64,000 nucleotides of DNA from Tetragonia tetragonoides (Eukaryota; Streptophyta; Magnoliopsida; Caryophyllales; Aizoaceae). Of this stretch, positions 12,061-24,534 are shown piece after piece. Both the position numbers and the translations under genes were made by a program. The notes below the pieces were generated by a model, which saw only the letters and a program-made list of their open reading frames with translations, was not told the origin of the DNA and did not search any database. The stretch lies in NCBI GenBank assembly GCA_038025085.1, contig CM076154.1:38048501-38112500 (forward strand). Reading direction: 5' to 3'. Position 1 is the stretch's first letter. Each line of letters starts with the position of its first letter.

Positions 12061-13082
12061 GCAGGACCATTGTTTTGTATCATATAGTATACAATCACAG
12101 AGTCATGGCCTCTTTCACTATTATTGATTTACCGTAATCAGTTTGTTCTTACTTCCATCGTGTTATCTTCTGCGTGTCAGAAAGATAAAGAAGTCCAAAC
12201 AGAAGCGACTAGAAAGTGACATGAGCTACTGGAAACATAAAGACGTTCAAACAGAAGCAACTAGAAAGTGACATGAGCTACTGAATTCAGAAGTAGAGGG
12301 TACAGTACTGAACGCAACTGCTTGACAGAGGTTTTGCAGATCATGGAAGATGGATGTAGAAAGCCTGATTGCACCTACGAACAACCTTGTTACCATGTCT
12401 GAACTTTCAAGATAACTGAAGTTCATATCAGTAGAAGTCTCAAAAATTACCAACTTTCAGTCTTTACCAATGTACCGAAGGGGCAACTCAGAAATTATTT
12501 TGTGTCAACGTATTGTACTGCTGGTTTCATGTGTTCACCTATGTACCGAAGGGGCAGATGGGACGAGAGCTCATTCTTGGATACTAGAGTAGTAGAGTGT
12601 AATATTCAATATTTCAATCATGTTTTGTTCACAAGTGCCTGATTAAGTTATTGGCCTAGAATCACAAGTTAGACAAGGTTTCAAACCATACATTATCATA
12701 TATTAGTTTATTTGACATGACAAAAATCAAGATAACTTATTTGAAAAAAGAAAGAAGAAATTAACGATATCTACATGAAGTTTTGAGAGTGTGCAGAGAG
12801 ATTGAAACTCGTCTCTGTTGATGTATCAGTATCAACTATATTGCAACAAACTTAGGTCTGCTGATAACCACAAGTTGATCAAAGTTATGCAAACGATCTG
12901 CGTATATAAGACTAATTAAATAAGAATTGATCAATTGCTTAAAAATATGGAATAAGTACATGACAATCTGGGACTAAATATCCAAACCTGGAAAAATGCT
13001 AAACTGGAAAAAATACTGAACTGGAAAAATACTGAATATAAAATTAAACTTTCTGTATCAATCTCAAACTAATTTGACTAAC
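12061..13082. other. Intergenic region between helicase paralogue and STP
   Basis: Holds a short direct duplication (CAGAAGCRACTAGAAAGTGA at about 12200 and 12256), possibly part of a last helicase exon or its 3'UTR. It also holds a segment at 12637-12830 that is paralogous to the far side of the STP gene (15899-16940). No independent gene was recognised. Confidence 0.5.
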
Positions 13083-15431
13083 TTAGGCCTTAGCTATCTC
13101 GAGATCAGCACCATCGTTAGGAATGAACCTTTTCCAGAACCAGTGTTCCTTCCACACAATTGTCATCTCCTCAATGGGCACACCCTTGGTCTCTGGCAAG
13201 AGGAAGAAGATGAAGCCAGACATAACGACGACAAAGAAAGCGAAGAACAAGAAGAGCCCAAACTTGAGGTGGCAAAGCATGGTCATAAAGATTTGAGCCA
13301 CGAGGAAAGTGAAGAACATGTTGACCGATACTGTGATACTTTGAGCTGCAGGCCTAATCTCCAAGGGGAAGATCTCACTTGGTACCAGCCATCCCAATGG
13401 ACCCCATTGACCAAGCAAAGGCAGAGACGTATAAGCATATGAAGAGCACCACTACTATGGCATACCATTGGGGCAAAACTGTTGCGGCTCCGGTCACCCC
13501 AAATTTTACTCCTATAAGAATTGCCACAACTATCTGTCAACCACAAAACAGAAACATTGTAAGTTCCCAAACTATTGTACTCATCAATAGGAAAGCAACT
13601 ACAAAGTACTATAAATAAGTGTATGTATGTACCTGACAAACGAACATCTGAACCCCACCCTCGAGGAAGAGGAACCTTCTGCCCCAGCGATCAACACCAT
13701 AGATGGAAACCAAAGTGGCCACGACATTGACACTGCCAGTGATCACAGCAGACATTAGGGAAGCATCATCTTGAAAGCCGAGGGTCTTGAATAGAACGGG
13801 GGCATAGAACATAATGACATTGATGCCAGTGAGTTGTTGGAAGAAAGGGATGGCAATAGCCATGGTAAGTTGGGGTCGATATTTCCTTTGGAGTAGGTTC
13901 CTCCAAGGTTGATCCACCTTCTTAGAGTCCTCACTAGTTGCCACAAGGTCATCAAACTCCTCGTCGACATCATCTATACCCCGAATCTTCCTAAGGTTGG
14001 CTTTGGCCTCATCAATTTTGCCACGCTCGATCAATGAGTTAGGAGTGTCAGGGAGGACAAGGGATCCAATGCTGATGATTAGGGCAGGGACTATGGCACC
14101 ACCTAAGCTCAACCGCCAACCCCAGTTGCCAATTTCGGCAAAGAAGTAGTTGAGCACATTGGCTACTAGGATGCCTATGGTGATTGAGAGTTGGAACCCT
14201 ATGTTGAGTGCTCCTCTGTATTTTTGTGAAGCCATCTCAGACAGATACAGTGGCACAGCCTGCAATTAGATATCATTAACGATAATTCAATTAGTTATAT
14301 ATGCTGGGCAAATTATGTATGGCAACACGGTACTAATCAAAACAGTAGTGTTACAGATCAGAAAGAGTAAACAAAAACTAAAGCAAACAACTGTTTGCCA
14401 TACCAGAAATTACAACGAACCAAAAGAGGCAATAGCAGATTAATACATGCATGAAATAGTCTAAACTAAACTAAAGCAATCTTTTGTAATACAGCAAGAC
14501 GTACTAAACAAAATATATGCTTCTGGTGCAAACAGTATAGTACTATATATCATAGATATACAAATTGCTAGGAAAAGAAAATTATTTTGTTTGATCTTGG
14601 GGTTTTGGGTTAAGTACGTACCTGATTGGCAAATCCAACACCGAAACCCAATAGTAATCGACCAACGATTAGCATAGCTATATTCTGAGCGAAGGCGTTG
14701 ATGATGGCTCCAGCACAGAAGAGAACACCTCCAAAGAGCATAGACAGTTTTCGACCAAATTTCCTGGTCACAGAAGATGCCACCAGAGAAGACACCAAAG
14801 CAGCCAAATACAAAGATGATGTGAATAGTGTTAAAGTAACACTATCAAACTTGCAGTACTGGTTTGTTGATGTGTCCAGTGCTTCCTTCTTGTAAACAGA
14901 TGGAAAGAACTTCTCCAAGAAGGGCGCCATTGATGTCACACCACCTATAGTAATAAATAAGTTAACAAACCAATTAAAATACATACACATACATACAGGT
15001 TAAGTTAATAAAGATCATAAACATCAAGCAGTATCTGAACATGTCAAGAACTAATTCTAATCAGTAGTAAAGTTAACAAACCAATTAAAACACATACATA
15101 CACATACATGTTAAGTTAATAAAGATCATAAACATCAAGTATCGTCTGAACATATCAAGAACTAATTCTAATCAATAGTAAAGTTAACAAACTATTAAAC
15201 AATTAAATTTACACAGGTTAAGTAATCATAAACCTCAAGTATTTGAATCAATAACCAACTAAAAGCATTGTTCTTTACTACAATATATTTACCTGAAATT
15301 CCAATATCATAGCCGAAAATCAAACCACCCATAGCAGCAACTATGCATGTCACGAGAACGAAAGGCGTACACTTCCCAGGGTACACCTTTCCTTGCTGTC
15401 CTACGGAGGCAACTCCTCCTCCTCCCGCCAT
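13083..15431 (-). pseudogene. STP-type H+/hexose symporter with 1-bp frameshift
   Basis: A plasma-membrane sugar transport protein of the major facilitator superfamily that imports hexoses with protons. Minus-strand exons: 15431-15293, 14944-14622, 14259-13633 and 13533-13083. Restored length would be 512 residues, normal for plant STPs. Visible signatures: [14 protein letters not shown] in the first membrane helix, the RKFGRK loop, [64 protein letters not shown] and [11 protein letters not shown] near the end. In the last exon the conserved AWSWGPLGW motif is broken: the coding strand reads TGGTCAATGGGG where TGGTCATGGGG is expected, an extra base at about 13407. The shifted frame stops at 13375-13377, cutting the protein near residue 415 and removing the last membrane helices. 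Exon 4 is 451 bp, one more than a multiple of three. Either a recent pseudogene or a sequence error. Confidence 0.88.
14951..15195. repeat. Intronic tandem repeat, ~115-bp period, about two copies
   Basis: Within STP intron 1 the block from AGTTAACAAACCAATTAAA to AAGAACTAATTCTAATCA occurs twice (about 14953-15066 and 15067-15182), and a third copy begins at 15182 and decays. The two full copies differ at only a few positions. Confidence 0.85.
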
Positions 15432-15544
15432 TGTTGCCTAAACTCAAACAACTAAAACGGGGATGATTGCCTTTGTTACAGAGAGAAAATTATATTAACG
15501 TATTAGAGCTTGTCAATGTAAAAGAGGGTATGACATAATGGGGT

Positions 15545-15555
15545 TTATATAGAGA
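15545..15555 (-). promoter_or_regulatory. Putative TATA box of the STP gene
   Basis: On the minus strand CTATATAAACC lies about 115 bases upstream of the STP start codon at 15431, a usual distance for a plant core promoter with a short leader. Confidence 0.55.
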
Positions 15556-16185
15556 TTGAGAAGTTGAGTCCTACTCCTCTTCGGTTTCCGTTAGTTATAT
15601 GCATCACTTTCCTGATTTCTAATGAACTCTGCTTTTCCTTTTTTTTTTGGATCATAACTCTGCTTTTCCTAATTATCCTTATCCTACTCATATTTTATCC
15701 AAAATGAAATTTGTTTTCCTTGTAGAGAAAAGTAGTTCATCTCCTACTCCTTGTAATAATTTGATTCCGACTTTGAAAGTGCTAAAGAGTGTAATACGCC
15801 AAATACTACTTGCGCCTTTTCTATCATGTTCAAGTTCAGAAGTGCAAGTGCCGCTTTCAATTAATGGAATTTCTTTTTCCCTAAAAAAAAAAAAGTTCAG
15901 AAGTGCATGATTAAGTCATTGGCCTAGAATCATAAGTTAAATAAGGTCCCAAACCATCAATTATCATATATTCACTTATTTGACATGGTCTTGCGATAAC
16001 TTTTGGTAGGAGGGGGATCACTTCTTTTTTTTTGGGTGCAAAGACGGGGATCACTTTAAGTGACATCACTTTAAGGATCACGACTCATAATAGGTGACCT
16101 CTATATTCTGCCTAGCCACCCCAATTTAGTCTTATACAAGACTTGCTATTTGACATGACATGACAATATTAAAGAGGTCAACTTA
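15556..16185. other. STP upstream flank, part of a duplicated segment
   Basis: Sequence from about 15899 is homologous to 12637 onward (shared ATTGGCCTAGAATCA and TTATCATATATT blocks). No gene was recognised. Confidence 0.55.
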
Positions 16186-16467
16186 GGGCATGTTCTTTTC
16201 AACTGGTTTTCAGTTTTGTCCAGTTTTGTCCAGTTTGTCCCAGTTTTCACCAGTTACCAGTTACAAAATACAGTTTTGTCCAGTTTTTCCCAGTTTGACT
16301 CAGTTTTGCCCAGTTTCTCCCAATTTAGTCCAGTTTTGATATTTTGACATATTAAACATAATACTTAAATATAAAAGATTTTAAATCAAAATATAAAATA
16401 AATATATGCATAAAATTATTAAACATAATTATAGTAGTAGTAGTAATAATAATAATAATAATAATAA

Positions 16468-16505
<38 letters not shown>

Positions 16506-16686
16506 TAATAATATATAATAATAATATATATAATAATAATATTAATTATTATTTAATATTATTATTATTACTATTATTATTTTGCTATTATTAATCTCTT
16601 ATTACTAATTGGTGTTATTACTATTATTATTATATATTTACTACTATTACTATTATTATTAATGTAATTATTAAAGTTACTAATAA

Positions 16687-16731
<45 letters not shown>

Positions 16732-16858
16732 CAAAAAAAAAATTCCAGTTTGTCCCAATTTTCTCCAGTTTTCACCAGTTTGACCCAGTTTCTCCCAGTT
16801 TTCACCAGTTTTGCCCAGTTTCTCCTAGCTACCAGTTCCAGTTGAAAAGAATGAGCCC
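16186..16858. mobile_element. Tourist-like MITE built of CAGTTTTGTCC minisatellite, 673 bp
   Basis: The ends are GGGCATGTTCTTTTCAACTGG and the reverse complement GGGCTCATTCTTTTCAACTGG, flanked by TTA at 16183-16185 and 16859-16861. This 3-bp duplication and the GGGC..TTCTTTT terminus fit PIF/Harbinger MITEs. The arms consist of degenerate ~10-bp CCAGTTTTGT units; the core (about 16430-16735) is a long (ATT)n microsatellite. The paralogous segment near 12745 is an empty site (AACTTATTTG), which independently confirms the insertion and its boundaries. Confidence 0.85.
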
Positions 16859-17823
16859 TTATTTGGAGAAGAATAAAAAATTAACGTTGTTTACATGAAG
16901 TTTTAGTGTAGAGAGATGTACTTTGAAACTCATTCTAAAGTTGATAAAAAAACATTTAGACTATGACGCACTCTTGGACTGGAGGATTTGCGACTAAATT
17001 GAGAGCACAGAATGATGATGGCAGAGCTATTAGCCTATTATTAGCATCATCATATTTTCATTATAAGTTTCTACAAAAATCCGCCAGCCAAATGAGAAAG
17101 AAAGCTCCTCTTTACCCTGAGAAAAGGAGTATGACGTTGATATACTCACAATCATTCTTATCACGCTGATTGACGCACAGCTCTAGGTCCGATGGTGTCC
17201 GCTGTGGGTAAGAGGACTTGCTTGATCATGAACACACTGTAACGAAACATAAAGACAGTGTAAGAGTGAATCTTACCCTGCGAGACGACCAAGCTGTACT
17301 TGATTTGCATCCACTCAAAGGCCTCATCTTCCAAATCACCATTGTGTTTAGGAGATCCCCCCCACCCCACCCCACCCCACCCCACCCCATGAGTACGTCG
17401 AATATTAAGAGGGTAGAAGATAAGCAGAGCACAACAAACTATCAGGAGGCCAAAAAGAAATTGCGTAGGAAAAATGCTCAATGCTCTCAAAGAACATACT
17501 TTCACTATTATGATTTGACTTACATCGAACACCCTTGATTCAAAAACACTTGGGTGCACATTCAAAATTTTGATACACCAGCAGATTTCACAACTTTCAC
17601 TTCATTATAAACCCTGGCACTAGCAAGCTGTTCACGCGATTTTCCAGTCGCAAGGCAATCCTTTATAAAATATTGAATCGGGCAACTCTCCACCCACTCC
17701 GCCAAGACCATTCCAACTCTTGCAGCCATTAGCATCCAGAGATGAAGACTTCAGAGTATATTGGCCGAGTGATCAAAATCAGCAAAATTGCTCTAATTTT
17801 ACTACCATTTGGGACACAATGGA
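16859..17823. other. Region between MITE and the coiled-coil gene
   Basis: The first ~80 bases continue the segment shared with 12745-12830. A (CCCCA)n run is at 17361-17388. The part nearest 17823 should be the 3'UTR of the minus-strand coiled-coil gene. No other gene is supported. Confidence 0.45.
17359..17389. repeat. (CCCCA)n minisatellite, potential G-quadruplex on the minus strand
   Basis: About five perfect CCCCA units preceded by a C run. The minus strand is a TGGGG repeat with several four-G tracts. Confidence 0.8.
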
Positions 17824-20800
17824 TTACGAAGAAGTTATAGGATTCTGAAGCTCCAACAAGGAGGATATTTGCTCGATGCTAAGAGAAGAAAGGCAACTTC
17901 TCATAAAATCAGTGGCAGCAGAAGCCGAACGCCCACTTTTGGACAGAAGCTCTACATTACCCTTCATGAACTCCTCATGACCCTTACCGTAAAGCCCAAT
18001 CAGTGCAGAAACTATGGCCATGGGAAGAGTAGTAGTACACTTTGAATCAACTGCAATACAAAGAATATCCGACAGTTGGCATTTTATACTTAAAACTTGG
18101 GCATCATCATATCCAACTGCTTTAACTCCCATCCTGGAAACAAACATAAATAAATTGTTAGAATGCCATCTGGTATAAATTCTCCAACAGATACTGTATC
18201 TAAATACTCAGCCAAATGAATACTGACCTTCCTAGGTCACCAACAAAGGCAACAAGGGCAACAGTTAAAGCACTTCCCCAATCACAAGATTCCATCATCT
18301 TAAATAGCTTTGGAACAATATTGCTGCATGCCCAGTCCCAGCCCTGCAAGAATCAACATGCAGCTCAGAAATCTACTAATGGGTTATGTAAAGTCAATAC
18401 AGCATTTTACAGTAAAAGCATACCATCTTGGATGCAATCAACTCCAAAGATGACAAGACATCACCCCACGCACAAGATAGAGACGAAGAATTGGATAAAT
18501 GTGACAATTCAGGGTTTTGGGGGGTCAAGTCTCCCAGGCAATAATTTTGCAGTTCTTCAAGTAGCATTGAGGTAACATCCTCTAAAGAAGCAGAGCCCTC
18601 CTTGAATGGACACTTAACACATGAAGAAAAACACCGCAGGCAATTATTCCCTGGTTGGAGATCCGTCTCAATGTTGCCTACCAAAGCCTCCTCCATGAAC
18701 GTTGCCATAGATCTGACTACTTTCATAACTAAACAGTAGTCACTGGTGGTAAAATATTCTTCTCCACAGATTGAAGAAAATGTATGAAGAACCATCAAGA
18801 CCAATGAACACTCAACTCCAGGTATACATAGAATGTTGAATGAAACTTCACATATTGAATCAATGAGACCAACTGCTTTACAAACGGACGCCAATATAAT
18901 GCTCCCAGCCATGACCATATGGGTTGTAGCTAGGTTTGGAGACAAGACAATCCTCTCCCCCTCATGCAGAATCTCAAAGCTTGAGGCAGAACCATTCAAT
19001 GACAAGGTCACATGACTCTGCGGCAAAATTCTTCTATGGAGTATAAAATCCTCACTTAAACTAAGTAATTCCCTGAAATCACATATTCCAGCAAACAGAT
19101 TTCTTGTTTCCACGTTGGATAGCACTGCACGAGGAGAAGATTTATTTGTGAGTACCAACACACATATAGCAACAAAGGAAGATTTACTTACGAATTTTGA
19201 GTACCAGCCCTCAAAGCATAAAGTACACATGTATATAGAATGAAGACCAAGCTAAATAAACACTTCAACATTACAAGAAAATGACAACAATAAACACACC
19301 TGAGCATAGGTGTCCACAAAAGGAATCCAACCACTCATGGTTATGAAAATTCTCAGGCTTGCCAGAAGATGCTTCAGACAAATTGTGTAGAACAAGAGAG
19401 AAAAAAACACACACCTTTTCCCTGCCAATTCACAACAATAAAATTAAAAATAAATATATAAAATAACCAAATCAGCTCAAAAATTAATAGTCAATCACGT
19501 AGATAAAGTCACACAGATTTCAAAATGAGGGTGAGAAATACAATCAAGCAAAGGTAAGGTAGGGGAGTGGAGCTTGGAGAAGGCAGGAGATGTTTGCAAT
19601 TGTTTTTCAAAACAACCTTTATTTTTCTCTTTTCCATGGGGGAGGGCAATGAGGAAGGAACTCCATATTTTAAGAGAAACGATATAAGGTAATCAAAGAA
19701 CGACTCTAGAATCAAACAGGAAGAAAAATGAAAGCCCACGATAGGGAAAAGCTTGCACTCCGTGCTTTTTTGTCATCCCCTAGTCAAGGTCTTTCAACAC
19801 AAAAAGACACTTAAAACATCGGCAAGCAGCATGTTATACCAAGCACTTTGTTTAGCCTATTGCAAATAACTCACCTGGGTCTCAGCACTTTTTCCAGAAC
19901 AATGGCAGCCAGTATATCTTGCACCAACCAATTTGTTTCCAGAGACAAGCGGCATCGAGCTAAACAGGTTCTCATTGCACAAAATATCCTAGTTACACTG
20001 CTGATATCCTCCATATCTGAAAACACAACACAGCACAGCTGATCATTATGATGTGTAGAAGAACCATGTTGATCCCGAGACCTGTTACGAACCAAAATTT
20101 GCTCATCAATCTCAGGAAGAATCGGAGACAGAGGGCTTTTCATTGCTACCCTAAAGATTCCCTCCTCTACCGCATTGTCCAAATCGAGCAGTTTCATGTA
20201 ATCCCCATTCATCATTCGCTCAAAACTTGTCACGGCATCTTGATTAAACTTGACTTCATCCGTATTAGCAATTTGTAATACCTGAGAATTCTGCACTATC
20301 TTTAGGGAAGTTGGTGCAAGGCTTTCAAGTTTATCCGTAGCTGTCTGCACATTAGAGTCATCAACTTGAGGGAGAATCACTGACGATTCGTGAGAAGCCT
20401 TCCTTTTCTTGCTAGGCTGATCGTAATTGTCACAGGAAGTAGCTTTACTGACGGGTACGGGCAACTTTTCCTTCTCCACTATCTTTGGGGAAGTTGGTGC
20501 AAGGCTTTCAAGTTTATCCGTAGCTGTCTGCACATTAGAGTCATCAACTTGAGGGACAATCACTGACGATTCATGAGAGGCCTTCCTTTTCTTGCTTGGC
20601 TGATCGTAATTGTCACAGGAAGTAGCTTTACTGACGGGTACGAGCAACTTTTCCTTCTCCATTAGCTCAACCATGGGCTGAATTAATGTATTATAAACAG
20701 ACAGCTTTTTCTCTGCTTCTTGGAAGATTGTTTTACCTTCTGAAATCATAGATTTGATACACTCAAATTCCTCAATAATCTTTCTTCTCTTTTTGGTATG

Positions 20801-23800
20801 GATGGCAGTAATCTCAACAGGGCTTTTTAAGGTATTCTCAGCAACAATGCCAACTTTCTCACCATCATTTTTGCACTGCCCATCAGACTGCTTGGCAATG
20901 GTTGCTTGTAAGCTTGTGTTCTCGGCTGCCAACACTACTGATGTAGTAAGAGACCCGTCATGTTTTTCCTGTGAGCCCACTAACTGTTCATCAGAAAAAG
21001 ATGCTGTATTCGAGTTAAGGACAGAACTCGGTAAGGTTTTTCCACGAGAACCTCCTAGCAGAAGATCCAATTTAGTCTCCATACCTGAGGGTGATTCCAA
21101 GCCTTGCCCTTCGTTCACATTTTCCGCGTTATCGGTGCGAGGACAGGATGACAAGCTGGACACTCGAAGCTCCAGATCACCACAAAGATGTTTGTCTGAT
21201 GGGCTGCCCAACATCTTTCTGGATAACTGTCCACTTAACAATTGTGAAAGGCCTGATTTCTGCAGGTACATGTGGACACTCAGAACATTACACAAGAATG
21301 AGAACTTATCATTTACTAATTTGGAAGAAAATAACATGAAGCTACAGACTACACAATTACTAGGATTGCTAAACTGTGCAAAATCAAAGCAAAAGCCAGC
21401 AACCTCTTAATAGAAATAAATTTCAAACCTAAAAAGCTTAACTATTATTGGGGGAAAAAAATAACAAAACGGGTAAACACACGAAGAAGAACGAACCTTG
21501 TCCACACCATGTCTGGCACCAAAAGTATCAGCCAGTGTATCCAGGTGATGCAACAGAGATTTGAAATCCTGCCTCAATCGGTGTAGCTCTTGCTGTAGAA
21601 TGCTGTTGCGATCTTTTTCCAACTTCGTTACCTCTTTGGCATGCTTAGCCCTCTGTTTCTCGAATTTTAGCTGTTTCCGCAAGAGATTAACTTTTGCAGA
21701 ATGCTCATTCACAACAACTGCAGGACAAACATTCGGAGCCCCACCCAAATTCCCGCATAACTTGAGTCGGTGTACCTCATTCTCCAAGTCCTGAAGTTTT
21801 GGTCTATCGTTCTCCAACTCCTGGAACAAATTATCAGCTCGGCACTTTCCTTCAATGGCACTTTTCTCATTTTCTAAGGAGATTCTTTCTTGTTCTTCAG
21901 CTTTCAACTTCTCGGCATCTGCACGCTTTTGCTCTCTGGAAGCCTTGTCTCTTTCAGCATCCAGCATAACAATCACATCAGATAGTTCTTTCTCTAAATC
22001 ATCAATCCTTTGTCTGCTATTTTGAAGCTCCTTCGACAATTTATCTGCACGTATCTTTTCCTCCATGGATTTCTCAACACTGGCTTCTGCAACTTTTTTC
22101 TGCTCTTCCAGTTTAGACATCTCAGCATCTTTCTTCTCTCTAGCTTTCAACTTCTCTTCATCTGCACGCTTTTGCTCTCTGGAAACCTTCTTTCTTTCCT
22201 CCTCCAGCATAACATTCACTACACATAATTCTTTCTCTAAATCACCAATCCTTTGTCTGCTTTTTTGAAGATCCTCGGACAATTTATCAGCACGAATCTT
22301 TTCCTCCATGGCCTTCTTAACACTGGCTTCCAGAACCTTTTTCTGTTCTTCCATTTTAGACATTTCGGCATCAGCATGTGTTTTCTCCCTAGCTTTCAAC
22401 TTCTCCGCATCTGCACGCTTCTGCTCTCTGGAAGCTTTCCTTCTTTCACACTCCAACATGGCATTCACCTTACAAACCTCCTTCTGTAAATCATCAATCC
22501 TTTGTCTGCTACTTTGAAGCTCTTGAGATAAATTATCAGCACGAATCTTCTCCTTCATGCCATTCTTAACGCTAGCTTCTGTAACCTTTTTCTGCTCTTC
22601 AAATTTAGACATCTCAGCATCAGCGCGCTTTTCCTCTCTAGCAGCCCTGTTCTTTTCTGCCTCAAGATTCCGCTTTAATTCATCTAACTCCAAGAGACCA
22701 GCAGACCTTTGAGATGACAAGATATCCTGAATTTCTTTTCTTAATTTATCTACCTTCTGTTTCTCCTCTTCAAGCTGTGTTGCCAATATATTAGCACGGC
22801 TTTTTTCTTCCACAACCTTTTTCTCATTTGCTTCTGCAATCTTCTTTTGCTCCGCTATTCTCGCCTTCTCCTCATCTGCGCGATTTTTCTCTTTAATAGC
22901 CTTCTGCTTTTCCACCTCAAGCTTTCTGTTTGACTCTTCACATTTTAATTTTGCATTATCCGCTTCATTTTTCAGAATCTCCAGCTGAGACTCTATTTCC
23001 TCAGTTTTCTTCCCTGCATCCTCAACCATCTTAAATGCTTCATCCGCCTTGCTCTTTTCATATTCAAGAGCTTCCTGTAATTCAGCAGCTCTTTTCCTCT
23101 CCAGTTCAGCAACTTCTTTCTCAGCAGTCCATTCATCTTCAGCCAAAAGCTTCTTAAGACGATCTATCTCCACATCCCTCTCAGAGATGCATGTCTGAAG
23201 ACGTGTTACTTCTTTAAGCAAGTCATCATTTCCAGAGACCGCCTCAGGCTTGATGGAACATATCTCAGACTTCAACGCAGCAATTTCTTTTTCCATTGAA
23301 ATCCTGAGAGAAATTTCCTTTCCTTTCTCCTGCTCCACAACATTTGCTCGTTCCTGCTCTTGATCAAATGCTGAAATAGCATAGTTTTTGAAAAGGAAAA
23401 AAAAAAAAAAAAAAAAAAAAGCCATCAGGCAATGATAGAAATAAAGACATAATCCATCCCAGTGCAAGTGCAAGGATGGAGATTCAAGTATCTGAACATG
23501 CAGAGATTAAATGTGTACCAAATCATGAGTCTGGCCCCCGTGGAAGAAATTGATGGAAACTTCAAAAATTAGGTCCTCTAATCCTATAATCGGAGAAGCC
23601 CAATCATCATCATCACCCAACTAACTATGATAGACAGCGTTTTGAAAAGAGAACGCGCATAAAATTTGTATAACAGCATAATTCGATGCCAATATCCAAG
23701 TGTTCCCAGCTGGTTGCTAGATATAGGTTTTTTTATAAGAGCTCAAGTTTCAACTCAGGCCAAATAGAATTTCAAAAACCAAAAGAGTAAAAAATTAAAT

Positions 23801-24534
23801 TCAGATCAGAAACCATATAGTGCAGTAGACGCTATCAATCAATGAGAACGGCCATAGAACCCAATTGATTAGCAAAACTTGGCAGAAAGAGGAAGAATAG
23901 CCATTAGCCCATTACGCAACTAAATGACCAAGACAACTATAATTATCGCAAAAGATTCTTTCGAAGTAGCAAATATATCAGTTACCCCATTTCTCAACTG
24001 ATCATATCGAATCACTAGCAAACCGCACATTACTAATAGATAAATACATCTTCCAGAAACAAACCTTACCCACTTCAAGCATGATCATTTGGTATACTAG
24101 CAAAATAGCTAAAATTTCATTTGATTGGAATGAAAAGGGGATGAATACTAACAGTTCGAGAAATTTCAAAAAAATGCATGAATAATTAAATATATAAGTA
24201 AATGTACCTTTCTTGATACTGGCATTCTCCTGTTGAAGCCGATCAATTTGACCCTTGAGAATCTCTACCCCTTGCCTAAGAGCACTTCGTTTCTCTTCCA
24301 TCTTCGAATACTTCATTTTCCACTGCCACATTCCCCAACAAAAAAAAAACAATAAATTGAGAGAGAGAGAGAGAAATGAATCAAATTATTAGAACTTACG
24401 ACGGATTATATTGCATATACGATTATGATGAACAAATTAACAAATTAAATGAATGAGATAAAGAAACGAAAGAATACCACAACACAGCAAGGATTCAAAT
24501 CCATCGTCCTTGATGACAATGTATCAGACGCCAT
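17824..24534 (-). CDS. Long coiled-coil protein, MEE22/EMB1611-like
   Basis: Eight minus-strand exons join in frame: 24534-24478, 24322-24208, 23370-21497, 21259-19875, 19421-19300, 19124-18424, 18343-18228 and 18133-17824, giving 1559 residues. The start MASDTLSSRTMDLNPCC followed by WKMKYSKMEEKRSALRQGV resembles plant MEE22/EMB1611, a large coiled-coil protein needed for embryo and shoot apex development; its biochemical activity is unknown. I base the name on this N-terminus and on architecture, so it is moderately sure. Residues ~20-680 are almost unbroken heptad-rich Glu/Lys/Arg coiled coil, including three ~81-residue tandem repeats. Next comes a Ser-rich linker with a basic PSKKRKAS patch (possible nuclear signal) present twice because of a 61-residue duplication. 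The C-terminal ~400 residues are globular. A poly-A tract near 23400-23420 lies in the intron before exon 3. No frameshift was found over 4680 bp. Confidence 0.8.
20299..20664 (-). repeat. In-frame 183-bp tandem duplication in the coiled-coil gene
   Basis: Two adjacent copies of a 61-residue segment running from EKEKL.VPVSKATSCDNYDQ to DKLESLAPTS.KIV. They differ at about four residues only, so the duplication is recent. Each copy carries the basic PSKKRKAS motif, doubling a possible nuclear-localisation signal. Confidence 0.93.
21880..22614 (-). repeat. Three ~81-residue coiled-coil repeats
   Basis: Three successive units, each beginning S.(F/M/L)EEQKKV.EASV and containing EEKIRAD.LS, SRQRI.DL and REQKRAD.EKLKA. 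Unit lengths are about 83, 81 and 80 residues. The DNA copies are similar enough to be an old tandem duplication that has diverged in parallel. Confidence 0.85.

Noticed and set aside
20754..22517. Open frames on the plus strand opposite the coiled-coil gene
   Set aside because: Antisense shadows of long Glu/Lys-rich exons. They follow the codon pattern of the real minus-strand frame.
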